DNA of 64,000 bases from Clostridiales bacterium. GTDB lineage: Bacteria; Bacillota; Clostridia; Saccharofermentanales; DTU023. Each line of letters starts with the position of its first letter. Positions within the stretch are counted from its first letter, which is position 1. Positions 7,988 to 17,321 of the stretch are shown in pieces. Below the pieces are notes generated by a model. The model was not told where the DNA came from. It did not search any database and saw nothing but the letters and a program-made list of their open reading frames with translations. The DNA lies in the NCBI GenBank assembly GCA_028724525.1, contig JAQYCV010000005.1:62001-126000 (forward strand), given 5' to 3'. The position numbers and the translations under genes are program-made.

Positions 7988-10900
7988 ATGCTTCATCACA
8001 CCAAGAAAAATTGCATAGCCTTTCTATTGGCTATAGCCCTGTTGATTTCCAATCTTGGAATCCTAGGGCTTAACAGCTATGCGGAGACTGAGGAAAGTGC
8101 TCCTGGGCAAGACCCGCCTGCCACAAGTCAAGAGGCAGAAGCGGGGAAAGGAACAGAAAGCGCTTCCGGAGAGACGGACCAAAAGCCAGCTGACTCGAAA
8201 CAGGATGAAACAGAGCCAAAAGAGGATAGCTCTTCCGGTTCTAGTTCACATGTGCCCGACACTCCACAAACAGGCAAGGATGCGTCCAGCACACCGGTTA
8301 CTAAAGATGCAGAAAAGCCCCAGGAACCTGACACAGAGCCTAAAACACCTGATCAAAAGCCTGCGAAGGTCGATGAAGCGACAGGCGAACATGAGGATGT
8401 AAGCACCACGAGCTCTGAGGGCAAGGAAGCAACAGAAAACAATAAAAACTCTTCTGGCTCTCAAACGGAGACTGCTGACACGACCTCAACCTCCAAAAAA
8501 CATAATAAGGAAACTAATGAAGATACATCAGATGGTGAGTCTGAGGATGAAACAGAAGTAGGCAACTCTGCTGAGAATAATGAAGAGCAGAAGACGGAAA
8601 AAGAGGAAGAAACTCTCGAAGTGGCAGAGGAGCAAGCTCAAGTCGCTATGCAAGGAGCTCCAGCGGCACCTTCCACCCCTGGCGCAGATAAGAATGCTAT
8701 GCCCGAGGACCTAGTCCTCATCCATCTGGAAAAGGATGGCCAGGAAGATCAGCTGAGAACCCAGGAAGGCAATGAGCAAGAAGGCGTACCCGTTTTCAAA
8801 GACAAAGATGGTAGCTACTATTATGCGAAGAACGCAGATGGCAATAATCCCTACTGCGAACTAACTGAGTTTCCAGACGAAACATACACATATGCGGATG
8901 ACGAAGGTCAGGAAGTCACAGTCACCTATAAGCACTATGTTAATTCATTAACGAAATGTCCCGTTTATCAGGCAGTCAAAACTATCGTAAAAAAAGATGG
9001 TGATGTAGTGAAAGAAAAAGGCCCGCTACCCCCCGTGGAGTGGACCTTTGATAAAACAACGCTCTCCTATAGTTTTAAGCCTGAGGGCCAGAAAGCCCCT
9101 ACCCATGAACTCAGTAAGGTTAACCGCCTAGAAGATAAAGATGATCAGGGCAATGTCAAATCAGAATATTATGTGGGCCCGGAAACCCCTCTTAATTTTG
9201 AATTGCAATTTACTCCAGGCAAAGAAGTTAAAAAAGCCAGCCTCACAATTCGATTAAAAAATGAAAAAGGTGAACCCTTAAATCTCAGTCAGGTTGAAAT
9301 TTCCAAGCTGAAGTATGCCAATAAGGATTATGACATCCAGGTAAACGATGATGGGAGCTTTACAGTTAGCTTCCCTGGTGGTGATTATGGTAATGGTAGC
9401 CTCAGTATCAAATTGCCTAAACTCCAAGGCCGGAGCGGCGACAAGCTTACCATGTCCATTGAGGCTGACCAGGACGGCAATAAAGAAGAGATCAAGCGGA
9501 CCTTTACCATTACCGAAAGTGCCTTTGGCGATCCTGGCGTAAAAATTGCCGGTCAGACTTATACAGATAAGCCCTTAGTTGTTGATGGGGGTCCGGACCA
9601 GGCTGATGGTACCATCGCTGATAGTCAGGCCCAAAAAGTCGCAGCTGAGCTTATCTATCAGGCTGAGGGAAAATGGGACAAGGATCCCATTCTGCGGGCT
9701 GACGTCCTGAAGGGTAAAGAAGTTAATTCCATGACCGTGCTTGTGGACCTGCCTCAAGATAAAGAGGCTGGTGTCTACGCTGAATACTTGCGCCAAAAGG
9801 GCATTAAGTTTGAAGAAATCCGAAATGACCAGGGCCAGGTCACTCAACTCCGCCTCCAGCTAGAGAAAAAGGATTTTGATGCAAGCGATCTCAAGTTGGA
9901 AACTACTACTGATGCAGACGACAACACCACCACTAGCCTAGTATTAAACGGTGTTGCCCTGGGTAATGCCACGCTGACTGATTACATTCTGACCCAAAAA
10001 GACGACCAAGGCAATGAAACGAGTGTCTACGTCACGGATAACGGCTCTTTTAAGCTGACCAAGGATTTCTACCAAAAGATCGGAGAGTCTGGCTATAAGT
10101 TCCGGGGCAAGGACCTGCTCAATGATAAGAATGAAGTTGTGGCGACCTTGGGCCAGGACGGCAGTCTGACCAAGGACGGTAAAAAATACAATCTCGAAAA
10201 AGTCGATGACAAACTGACTCTGAAGGAAGTCGCCGGAAATGAAGCCCACCTCAAATTCTTGCGCGAGGGTGACCAGCTCTACACCTACACCGACAAACTC
10301 CTCCTGGGCCTGGGCAATATGGTCAACGAGTATGTCAAAGATGAGAAAACGGGTGAATTTAAGACTAATGATCAGGGGAAAAAAATTGCTAAGGCCAATC
10401 CCTTCCTAGAATTCGTAGCTGGCCAAGCGGATAAGCTCGTTAACATTGTTGTGACCAAGACGGAAGATGACGTTGAGAAAAACTACTATGGCGGGACCAT
10501 TCTGCTAAAAGACCAAGCGGCAGAAGTAGATACAGAATATAAAGTAGTCGACCAATATGGCAAGGCCATGAATTTCACCGCTAAATTAGTCAAGTCCGCT
10601 GAAGATGCCTCTAAAACTTTCTGGAAGTTTTTCCGTAAAGATGATACAGAAGGCAAATATACCAAGTCGGCAGATGGCAGCGATCAGGGTGATGGCATAA
10701 CACTCTCCACAACTACGGATAACCTCATTCTGGACACCCTGCATGAAATCAAGGAGCGGCAGGCAGATAAAAAGAATTTCGAAAACTACCAGGCCATTGC
10801 CCCCGACCAGGTCAAACCTGGTGATAAGGGCCGCTATGCCTATGACAAAGAAAACGATATCTTTATTGACGCCAATAATGCGAATGCGGAAAATGTCCGG

Positions 10901-13900
10901 GGCTTTGACTACTATGAAGGCCTGAAGGAAATAGATGCGCTGAAAAAATCGGAGCAATGGATCGTTGACTATACACAAAAATACAATCCCGACTCCACGG
11001 CTGATAATAAATTTGAGCTGGCTGCGGCTGAGTCTGGTCAGGAACGCCAAACCGTTCTCACACGTGAAAAAGATGGTGACAATATTACCGCTAGCGGTAG
11101 CTTCATCGAAAAGGGGAAACAAGAACTCTTTGGTAGTCTGGATAGTAAGAACTACTACATGATGGACGGCAAGATCTATGAACTGAGCCGGCAGGGAGAA
11201 AATCTGATCCTCACTAATGTAGACGGCAAGGCTGAGGGTTCGCCTTTTATTGCTAATCATAGAACGAGCCAAACTGTGCGGATTTATAGAGATGGCCGGG
11301 TCGAAAATCTAGGCCAGGCCGATATCTATAAGCTCTTCCAGGATGCTCGGAAATTCGGACTCAAGTTTGCGGGTTTCCACACCAGTACGCCCGAAGAACG
11401 TAAGGACTATCTGGATGGGAAAACCACAGATCCTAAAAATCTCTATGATCTCAAGGCAATCTATACCCTAGAAGATCCGGATAATCCTGGAAAAACAAAA
11501 GATACGCTGGTTGAAAGCAAGTTTTGGCTGAGCAAGACCAGCACAGAAGAACCCAAACCCGGTTTTAGCAAGTCTGCGCCGGACGGTTTAACCAGCCAGA
11601 TGGACAATGAGGTCTTTAACCTCCTTTATCGTGCTTCTGATGACCGCTATAGAGATAAAATCCTAGACCGCCTTTTTGATCCAGACATAAAAGACCTGAC
11701 CCCTGCCGAGCAGGTGTTTAGGGATAGAATTGCCTCGGAATACAAGCGGATTTACGGGGAAGACTTCGTATGGAATGTTGGCGATAAGGCTGATAATTCC
11801 CAACTGGTCCGGAATTTACAATGGACCCTTAAATTAAACAGTCCTACCCTCCAAGCCTTACCCAGTGACCTGACCTCCTATCTCATTTTTGAAGATTCTC
11901 AACTCGACAACCGTCTAGTTTATGAATCCCTGACCTTCAATCTCTCCCGGAAAGCCTACCTGGACGCTGAAAAAGCTGCCAAGGATAAAAATCCGAACGA
12001 GGAATTCAAGGGCAATGCCAACCTGACCTTCCTGGAAGATGTTGCAGAAATCCTCTTTGGCGTGGACACCCATGCCAAAGACCATAGTGCTCCCCTCTTC
12101 AGCAGAGTAAGGGGCTGGGGCCTGAGTCTGGACAAGGATTCAGGTCTCTTAGCGAAGATCGTTGAGGCCTACAACAAAGCTCAAGAGGTGGAGGAAGATG
12201 TTCAGACTGCTACAATTAAGTTAGAAGACAGTGATTTGGCTGGCAAGAGTGAGACCGAGCAAAAGCCTAAGGAATTGGAACTGAGCTTTAATAAAGCCCT
12301 GGGCCAGGTCACCCTCTCGATCAAGAACTTCTTCTGGGCTAAGGCAGATAATGGTCAGGCTACACCAGGACAGGATCCTGCTGATGACAAGTACTACAGC
12401 CCCGTCCAGCGAGCTTATGAGGCTGAGCGCCAGCGCCTCATTGAGAAGCTTGAGGGCGACGAGATTGATAGCTATGACAAATTAGTTGACCTCATGGCGG
12501 ATGGTAGCCAGACCCTAACCGACTGCATGGGCCGGGCCTTAGGCATTGTGGATGAAAATGGCAATCCCAAAGAGGAATTTGAAAAAGATGCCAACGGCAA
12601 GCCGATTATTCCGGACGATAAATTAGCAGCATATAGAAAGCAATATATTACCAGTCTCAAGGAAGCACAACTATATCCTGAGGATTCTGATAGGCAGAAT
12701 ATGAATCGGGCCTACAACGCCCTCCGGGTCAGCTTGAAGTCGGGTGTCGCCCTGCGTGACCGCCGCTGGGTGGATAAGAGTGCTATGGAAATTCTGGTCA
12801 ATACGGTGATTGCCTCCAATGTAGATATCCCCTACACGGATGCCTATGGTGACAGCCTGACCAACCAGAAGCTCATTGAACGCAACCGGGAGAAATTAAC
12901 CGACTTTTACCGTTACAAGCAAATGCAAGAGGCTAACCCTAGCCTCTACCTGGATCCCAACAACCATCAGGCCGTTGAAAAAGCTTATCAAGAGTATTCT
13001 GAAAAGAATAAAGAAAGGATGACAGAGTTCAATGAGGCTGTTGATGGAAAAGTTAAACAATACCTAGAGGATCATAAAGAAGAACTTCCTCAAATGCTTG
13101 ACCAAAAGGCCAAATCCTTAGTGTCCGGCAGCAAGCTTAATGACGATAAGGGCCATACCCGGTATTCAAATACAGACGAAACGAAGTATAACGAGCTCTA
13201 TACGCCTGTAATCGGTAGCAGCCTGGACGCTAAAGACCTATCCATCGTCGACCTTAGCAAGCTCGATGAAAAGGGTGGTCCTAGGGTTAGCTTACTTAAA
13301 GACCCCTTTACCGGAAGGTCCATCAATCCCTGGTTCTTCGAACATTTCAATGGAGAGATTGATAGCTATCAGGAAATGGCGGAGAAATATAAGCTAGAGG
13401 GCTTTAAGGAAAAATTGATCGACCTGTCTGCTTATTATCTCTCCAAGGATAGTAACCATGCGGGTGCTTTTGCCAATAGAGCTAAGTATTACGTCCGTAC
13501 CCAGGCTGTCACGGCGGTCTATAAACAGGACGGCACAGACCATAAGTGCCCACCTGGACTATATCTCTGCAAGGAAACCAATACCTCGGGTACAGGCGGG
13601 TCTGACGAGGAACTAGCCAAAAATCAGGGTGGCTTTACGGAAAATGAATTTGAACTGACCTATACCCCCACGACCAGCAGGCTAGGAGATGAAACCCCCA
13701 AACTTGACAAGTCCAGTAATAAGGGTTCTGTCTCTACCAAGCCCGTCAATGAGGAAAAGGACACAATTGACTTTAGTATCCAGCTCAAGGTAGACCACAT
13801 GTCTTATGAAGAAGCTATTCAGAAGGTTATGGAAGCTACCACAGCGGGTGAGGAACGAGACAAAAAACTGGTTGAAGTTAATAAACAATATAACAATGGC

Positions 13901-15997
13901 AAGAACAAGCATATGGTCATCACCAGTGCCCTGATGGTAGATGTCCTGCCTGAAGGCCTAGACTTTAACCAAAATAGCCAGGTTATGCTTGAGGTGGCCT
14001 CAGATGCCTTCTACAAGGACAAGGCAAATCAAACGCAGTATCCAAATCTGGATGACTTCCTTAAAAAGGTTGAAATTGTCACAACCGACGACCTAGAAGG
14101 CTATCTGGCTGCGCTCAAGAAGGACACCAGCGTGGATGCTCAAAACCGTGTGAAGGCCATTGAAAAGTTCATGGACCAATATCGGGAGAAATCCAACAAG
14201 GGTGATAAGGCTCAGTTTGACGCCGGCCATACCTTCGTCTTGGCCTTCCTACCTGAATTTGAGGCAACGCATACAGACAAGGCCCAGTTCACCCTGAAAC
14301 TGACCGGCCTGAATGCCAAGGAAGATGCCAAGGTACAGGCAGATGTCCCCAACCGAACTGTCTTCGTCTCAGATGACGAGAGCTTTGTCGGCTATGATGT
14401 CAAGACCTTTGATATTACCGATGGTAGCTCAGGACGCTTCAATAAGTATCTCCGCCTGTATGACCAAGACGGCAATCCTGTTCCCTTGGATAGCGAGAAA
14501 TCGACTCCGGAAGAATGGTTCAAGGGCACCACAAAAGTTAAATTTGGTGACAAGTTTGACTACAAGCTGACTTGGCGGGGCCGGGGAGCCGATAGGATGT
14601 TGGAGACCGGTAAACCTGATTATTACGGCCATTTTGACCTGACTGATAACCTGCCACAATTTGATGAGATGCATAACAAACTGGGTTTCCGTCCTCAGTT
14701 ACGCGGTGACGTCCAAGTGCTGGGTGATAATGCTAACCTGCTGACTATTATTTATGAGTTGGAAGATGGCACTAAGATCACTGTCACTCCAGAACAACGT
14801 CAAAAGGCAGATGGCCAAGCCATTCTAAGCCCCGAGCAATTGGCTTTAGTCAAAAGTGTAAACCTGGAGTATGATGCCAAAGATGGCAATAAAAAGTTCG
14901 ATCCAACCCAGGGCGTAGACCTCATTATTCCTATGCAAGTGCCTGAATTCCAGACCAAGATTGTGGATGGCAAGATTGCCTTGGCCAATGGCCAATATAT
15001 GGACCTAGCCGCCTTCCTTCAGGGCTCAACTATTAAGGCTGATAACGAGGCTACTGCGATCACCGATGAACCTTCTAACAAGGTGACAACTGAATTGACC
15101 CATGACATCCTGCAGGTCATGAAACGCTGGTATGACCGCGATGGCAAAGAAAGCTCTGCGGAAGACCTGAAAAACAAGCCCGTTGTCAGCTTCAAGCTTA
15201 AACGCGTAGCCCGGACCTTTGGCTATGATGAGAAGGGCAACTTGGTTTATCAGGGCGCTAAAGAGCTAAAGCCTGAGGACTACAAGTATAAGGGCAAGTC
15301 TACGATTACAGTTAGCTATGAGGATGACTACCAAAAGTTGATCCAGGATTTACAGAAGACCAAGAGCCACAAGGTATTTAAGGGTGACGGTAGCTTGGAC
15401 TTGAAACAATCGACCTTTGTAATTTATGACTACTTCGTCGAAGAGATCCCTCTCGAAGGCTATGATGCCCATAAGGAGGAAGTCAATGCAGAGCTTGGCC
15501 TGGATAAGCAAGCCGGTTCACCTCGTATATTCGTTAATGAGGAAGGCCAGTTTGTCAACAAAGAGGGCAAGCTCCTGACCAATGCCTGGGGTAAGTACCT
15601 CTACGTAGATGCCCAAACCGGCAAACTCACTATGCAAGATGCACCGGAGGACAAGTCTTTAAAGGACGACCGCTTTGGCCTAGTTCAGGTTGCGGGTAAC
15701 ACTACTAAACCTCCCACACCTCCTGAAACCCCTCCCGGAACGCCTCCTGGAACCCCTCCCGAGATCATTGTGCCGCCCCCGCCGGTTCCTTCTGAACCTG
15801 AAGAACCAGGGCCAGCACCCATAATCTCCAAGGCATTTATCCAAAACCTGCCCAAGACGGCCTCTGTCCAGTCTAGCTGGCCACAAACTGTGGATGAGCC
15901 TAAGGAAGAAGAAGACAAGCGCAAGAACCAGGCAGAAAAGCCCCGGGCTCATAAGCCTGCCCGGCAAGATGCCCAGGCTCCCCAAAGAGCCTCTTAA
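7988..15997 (+). CDS. Giant secreted surface protein (2669 residues)
   Basis: A signal peptide (residues 1-32, hydrophobic core FLLAIALLISNLGILGL, ending SYAE) leads into about 200 residues rich in Glu, Thr, Ser, Lys and Pro. Then come long, repeat-poor stretches of beta-type sequence with many Asp-Gly-Lys turns, and around residues 1200-1900 more helical, charged sequence. A Pro-rich stretch (PPETPPGTPPGTPPE) precedes the end. Near the C-terminus is LPKTA, which resembles a sortase motif, but no hydrophobic segment follows; the last 45 residues are charged. It is probably secreted or held non-covalently, perhaps an adhesin-like protein. I recognise no named domain. It stands alone with its own terminator. 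Confidence 0.85.
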   Translation: MLHHTKKNCIAFLLAIALLISNLGILGLNSYAETEESAPGQDPPATSQEAEAGKGTESASGETDQKPADSKQDETEPKEDSSSGSSSHVPDTPQTGKDASSTPVTKDAEKPQEPDTEPKTPDQKPAKVDEATGEHEDVSTTSSEGKEATENNKNSSGSQTETADTTSTSKKHNKETNEDTSDGESEDETEVGNSAENNEEQKTEKEEETLEVAEEQAQVAMQGAPAAPSTPGADKNAMPEDLVLIHLEKDGQEDQLRTQEGNEQEGVPVFKDKDGSYYYAKNADGNNPYCELTEFPDETYTYADDEGQEVTVTYKHYVNSLTKCPVYQAVKTIVKKDGDVVKEKGPLPPVEWTFDKTTLSYSFKPEGQKAPTHELSKVNRLEDKDDQGNVKSEYYVGPETPLNFELQFTPGKEVKKASLTIRLKNEKGEPLNLSQVEISKLKYANKDYDIQVNDDGSFTVSFPGGDYGNGSLSIKLPKLQGRSGDKLTMSIEADQDGNKEEIKRTFTITESAFGDPGVKIAGQTYTDKPLVVDGGPDQADGTIADSQAQKVAAELIYQAEGKWDKDPILRADVLKGKEVNSMTVLVDLPQDKEAGVYAEYLRQKGIKFEEIRNDQGQVTQLRLQLEKKDFDASDLKLETTTDADDNTTTSLVLNGVALGNATLTDYILTQKDDQGNETSVYVTDNGSFKLTKDFYQKIGESGYKFRGKDLLNDKNEVVATLGQDGSLTKDGKKYNLEKVDDKLTLKEVAGNEAHLKFLREGDQLYTYTDKLLLGLGNMVNEYVKDEKTGEFKTNDQGKKIAKANPFLEFVAGQADKLVNIVVTKTEDDVEKNYYGGTILLKDQAAEVDTEYKVVDQYGKAMNFTAKLVKSAEDASKTFWKFFRKDDTEGKYTKSADGSDQGDGITLSTTTDNLILDTLHEIKERQADKKNFENYQAIAPDQVKPGDKGRYAYDKENDIFIDANNANAENVRGFDYYEGLKEIDALKKSEQWIVDYTQKYNPDSTADNKFELAAAESGQERQTVLTREKDGDNITASGSFIEKGKQELFGSLDSKNYYMMDGKIYELSRQGENLILTNVDGKAEGSPFIANHRTSQTVRIYRDGRVENLGQADIYKLFQDARKFGLKFAGFHTSTPEERKDYLDGKTTDPKNLYDLKAIYTLEDPDNPGKTKDTLVESKFWLSKTSTEEPKPGFSKSAPDGLTSQMDNEVFNLLYRASDDRYRDKILDRLFDPDIKDLTPAEQVFRDRIASEYKRIYGEDFVWNVGDKADNSQLVRNLQWTLKLNSPTLQALPSDLTSYLIFEDSQLDNRLVYESLTFNLSRKAYLDAEKAAKDKNPNEEFKGNANLTFLEDVAEILFGVDTHAKDHSAPLFSRVRGWGLSLDKDSGLLAKIVEAYNKAQEVEEDVQTATIKLEDSDLAGKSETEQKPKELELSFNKALGQVTLSIKNFFWAKADNGQATPGQDPADDKYYSPVQRAYEAERQRLIEKLEGDEIDSYDKLVDLMADGSQTLTDCMGRALGIVDENGNPKEEFEKDANGKPIIPDDKLAAYRKQYITSLKEAQLYPEDSDRQNMNRAYNALRVSLKSGVALRDRRWVDKSAMEILVNTVIASNVDIPYTDAYGDSLTNQKLIERNREKLTDFYRYKQMQEANPSLYLDPNNHQAVEKAYQEYSEKNKERMTEFNEAVDGKVKQYLEDHKEELPQMLDQKAKSLVSGSKLNDDKGHTRYSNTDETKYNELYTPVIGSSLDAKDLSIVDLSKLDEKGGPRVSLLKDPFTGRSINPWFFEHFNGEIDSYQEMAEKYKLEGFKEKLIDLSAYYLSKDSNHAGAFANRAKYYVRTQAVTAVYKQDGTDHKCPPGLYLCKETNTSGTGGSDEELAKNQGGFTENEFELTYTPTTSRLGDETPKLDKSSNKGSVSTKPVNEEKDTIDFSIQLKVDHMSYEEAIQKVMEATTAGEERDKKLVEVNKQYNNGKNKHMVITSALMVDVLPEGLDFNQNSQVMLEVASDAFYKDKANQTQYPNLDDFLKKVEIVTTDDLEGYLAALKKDTSVDAQNRVKAIEKFMDQYREKSNKGDKAQFDAGHTFVLAFLPEFEATHTDKAQFTLKLTGLNAKEDAKVQADVPNRTVFVSDDESFVGYDVKTFDITDGSSGRFNKYLRLYDQDGNPVPLDSEKSTPEEWFKGTTKVKFGDKFDYKLTWRGRGADRMLETGKPDYYGHFDLTDNLPQFDEMHNKLGFRPQLRGDVQVLGDNANLLTIIYELEDGTKITVTPEQRQKADGQAILSPEQLALVKSVNLEYDAKDGNKKFDPTQGVDLIIPMQVPEFQTKIVDGKIALANGQYMDLAAFLQGSTIKADNEATAITDEPSNKVTTELTHDILQVMKRWYDRDGKESSAEDLKNKPVVSFKLKRVARTFGYDEKGNLVYQGAKELKPEDYKYKGKSTITVSYEDDYQKLIQDLQKTKSHKVFKGDGSLDLKQSTFVIYDYFVEEIPLEGYDAHKEEVNAELGLDKQAGSPRIFVNEEGQFVNKEGKLLTNAWGKYLYVDAQTGKLTMQDAPEDKSLKDDRFGLVQVAGNTTKPPTPPETPPGTPPGTPPEIIVPPPPVPSEPEEPGPAPIISKAFIQNLPKTASVQSSWPQTVDEPKEEEDKRKNQAEKPRAHKPARQDAQAPQRAS

Positions 15998-16043
15998 ACT
16001 CAGCAAAACAGGCTAGATTACCCCTCTGCCTATTTTGTATACA

Positions 16044-16077
16044 AGCCGCCAGCCCCGAGGCTGGCGGCTATCTTTTT
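16044..16077 (+). terminator. Rho-independent terminator of the giant surface protein
   Basis: AGCCGCCAGCC, loop CCGA, then GGCTGGCGGCT gives an 11-bp perfect stem, followed by ATCTTTTT. It lies 47 bases after the stop. Confidence 0.93.
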
Positions 16078-16130
16078 GGCTGGAAAATGTCTTGGCTGAA
16101 TAGGAAAAAGACAGGGCGCAGAATCTTGGC

Positions 16131-16170
16131 CAAAAAAGAAAACCCCCGAAACAATGCTGTTTCAGGGGTT
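16131..16170 (-). terminator. Terminator of tRNA-Arg (reverse strand)
   Basis: On the reverse strand AACCCC, mismatch, GAAACA and its complement form a 12-bp stem with one mismatch and a 4-base loop, then TTTTCTTTTTT. It begins 4 bases past the tRNA CCA end. Confidence 0.88.
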
Positions 16171-16174
16171 TTAC

Positions 16175-16251
16175 TGGCGGGCCCGGCAGAATTCGAATCC
16201 GCAACCTACTGATCCGTAGTCAGTCACTCTATCCAGTTGAGCCACGGGCCC
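16175..16251 (-). tRNA. tRNA-Arg (anticodon ACG)
   Basis: A 77-base cloverleaf on the reverse strand. The acceptor stem pairs GGGCCCG with CGGGCCC, the CCA end is encoded, and the T-loop is TTCGAAT. The anticodon stem pairs ACTGA with TCAGT around a loop carrying ACG, which after A-to-I editing reads CGN codons. It is flanked by a terminator and stands alone. Confidence 0.95.
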
Positions 16252-16381
16252 GTATCGCTTCTTCAAAAGCGAACTTTAATCTACCATGTGGTAGAACTTA
16301 AGTCAAGCCATTTTTTCCGGAAGGACCCTTCTGCATCGTGTTAAGATAAACTGCATATTAGCACAAGGGGAGGGAAGACCT

Positions 16382-17101
16382 ATGGGCGAACGCTATAGCT
16401 ACGAAAATTATTTTTCAGCCGCAGATTATTTCAGGATGACCGGAAAGTTTATTGATAAATTAGCCCCCTTGGGTACCTCCTACCATTACGAAAGAGGGGA
16501 CTTTGTCCACGAAATTGCGGTTGGAGACTTGGCGGTTGTCACAGAAGGTAGTTTTAACCAACGCCTCTTCTCCCTCTCCGGTAAAGACTTGATCCTCTAC
16601 CGCCTGGCCCGGGGGACCATCCTGGGTGAGGATGTTATGTTCGTCAGAAAAAAATCGACCCTCTATACCCAGGCTCTGGAATACTCTAGCCTGTCTGTTG
16701 TGCCCGAGGCCCAGGTACGTGCCTTGCTGGCAGAAGATAATAGTCTGTATGAGGCCGTTATTCACTCGCTCATCCGGAAGATGAATATTATCCTTTTCGC
16801 CCTCTCGGATATTTGCTTTAACAATGCGGAAGGGAGTATTGCCAGCTTTATTATCCGCCAGACTTATATCTTCCAGGAGCAGCTCAGCCACGAGGGTAGT
16901 CTATCTATCCCGGGACGTTTTACCCACCAGGAAATTGCTTCCCGTCTTTCCCTCAACCGGGTCACCGTCAGCAAGGTCTTGAAGCGCTTTTGCCAGGAGG
17001 GGCTCTTGGAGATTAAAGGGGGCTACATCCGGGTTTTAGACCTGGCCGGCTTGCAGGAATATATAGACCCGGTTGGCGTTGAGCGCAAGATGGAAAATTA
17101 G
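16382..17101 (+). CDS. Crp/Fnr-family transcriptional regulator
   Basis: A 239-residue regulator. Residues about 30-125 look like a cyclic-nucleotide-binding-type beta-barrel (RGDFVHEIAVGDLAVVTEG, LARGTILGEDVMF). A long helix follows, then a winged helix-turn-helix with FTHQEIASRLSLNRVTVSKVLKRF near residue 178. No Cys cluster for an Fe-S sensor is present at the N-terminus, so it is not a classical Fnr. A GGGAGG ribosome site precedes the ATG. It lies upstream of the peptide-transporter operon, whose promoter has a matching type of palindrome at the position an activator would use. It is therefore a likely activator of that operon (inference). Confidence 0.88.
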   Translation: MGERYSYENYFSAADYFRMTGKFIDKLAPLGTSYHYERGDFVHEIAVGDLAVVTEGSFNQRLFSLSGKDLILYRLARGTILGEDVMFVRKKSTLYTQALEYSSLSVVPEAQVRALLAEDNSLYEAVIHSLIRKMNIILFALSDICFNNAEGSIASFIIRQTYIFQEQLSHEGSLSIPGRFTHQEIASRLSLNRVTVSKVLKRFCQEGLLEIKGGYIRVLDLAGLQEYIDPVGVERKMEN

Positions 17102-17229
17102 GCCTTAGTGCCAAGAAATAGCTAGCACAAGCCCTGCAAGTGTCCACAAATGACTTAGTAACTTGGGGTTTTTAGTGATCTTGCTAGAAGATTGCCTATG
17201 ATTTTTGAAATATATAGAGAAATCATGTG

Positions 17230-17251
17230 TTTTGTAGCCCAGGCTACAAAA
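17230..17251 (+). promoter_or_regulatory. Palindromic operator upstream of the peptide ABC operon
   Basis: Perfect 10-base arms TTTTGTAGCC and GGCTACAAAA are separated by CA. The centre is about 41.5 bases before the start point predicted from the -10 box at 17270-17275, the classic position for class II activation by Crp/Fnr proteins. A Crp/Fnr gene ends 128 bases upstream. Confidence 0.7.
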
Positions 17252-17269
17252 TATGTTTGACCCTAGCCC

Positions 17270-17275
17270 TATAAT
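17270..17275 (+). promoter_or_regulatory. -10 box of the peptide ABC operon
   Basis: A consensus TATAAT. At 17 bases spacing the -35 position reads CAAAAT, a poor match, consistent with an activator-dependent promoter. Start point near 17282, leaving a leader of about 40 bases before the AGGAGG site. Confidence 0.7.
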
Positions 17276-17321
17276 GCTTGCAATACGCTAATGCGTAAAA
17301 GATTCAACTTAGGAGGCAGAT

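Noticed and set aside
10586..11272. 228-residue reverse frame inside the giant surface protein
   Set aside because: Antisense shadow; hydrophobic only because it mirrors charged codons.
15835..15997. LPKTA as a working sortase signal
   Set aside because: No hydrophobic helix or basic tail follows in frame or in the other frames.
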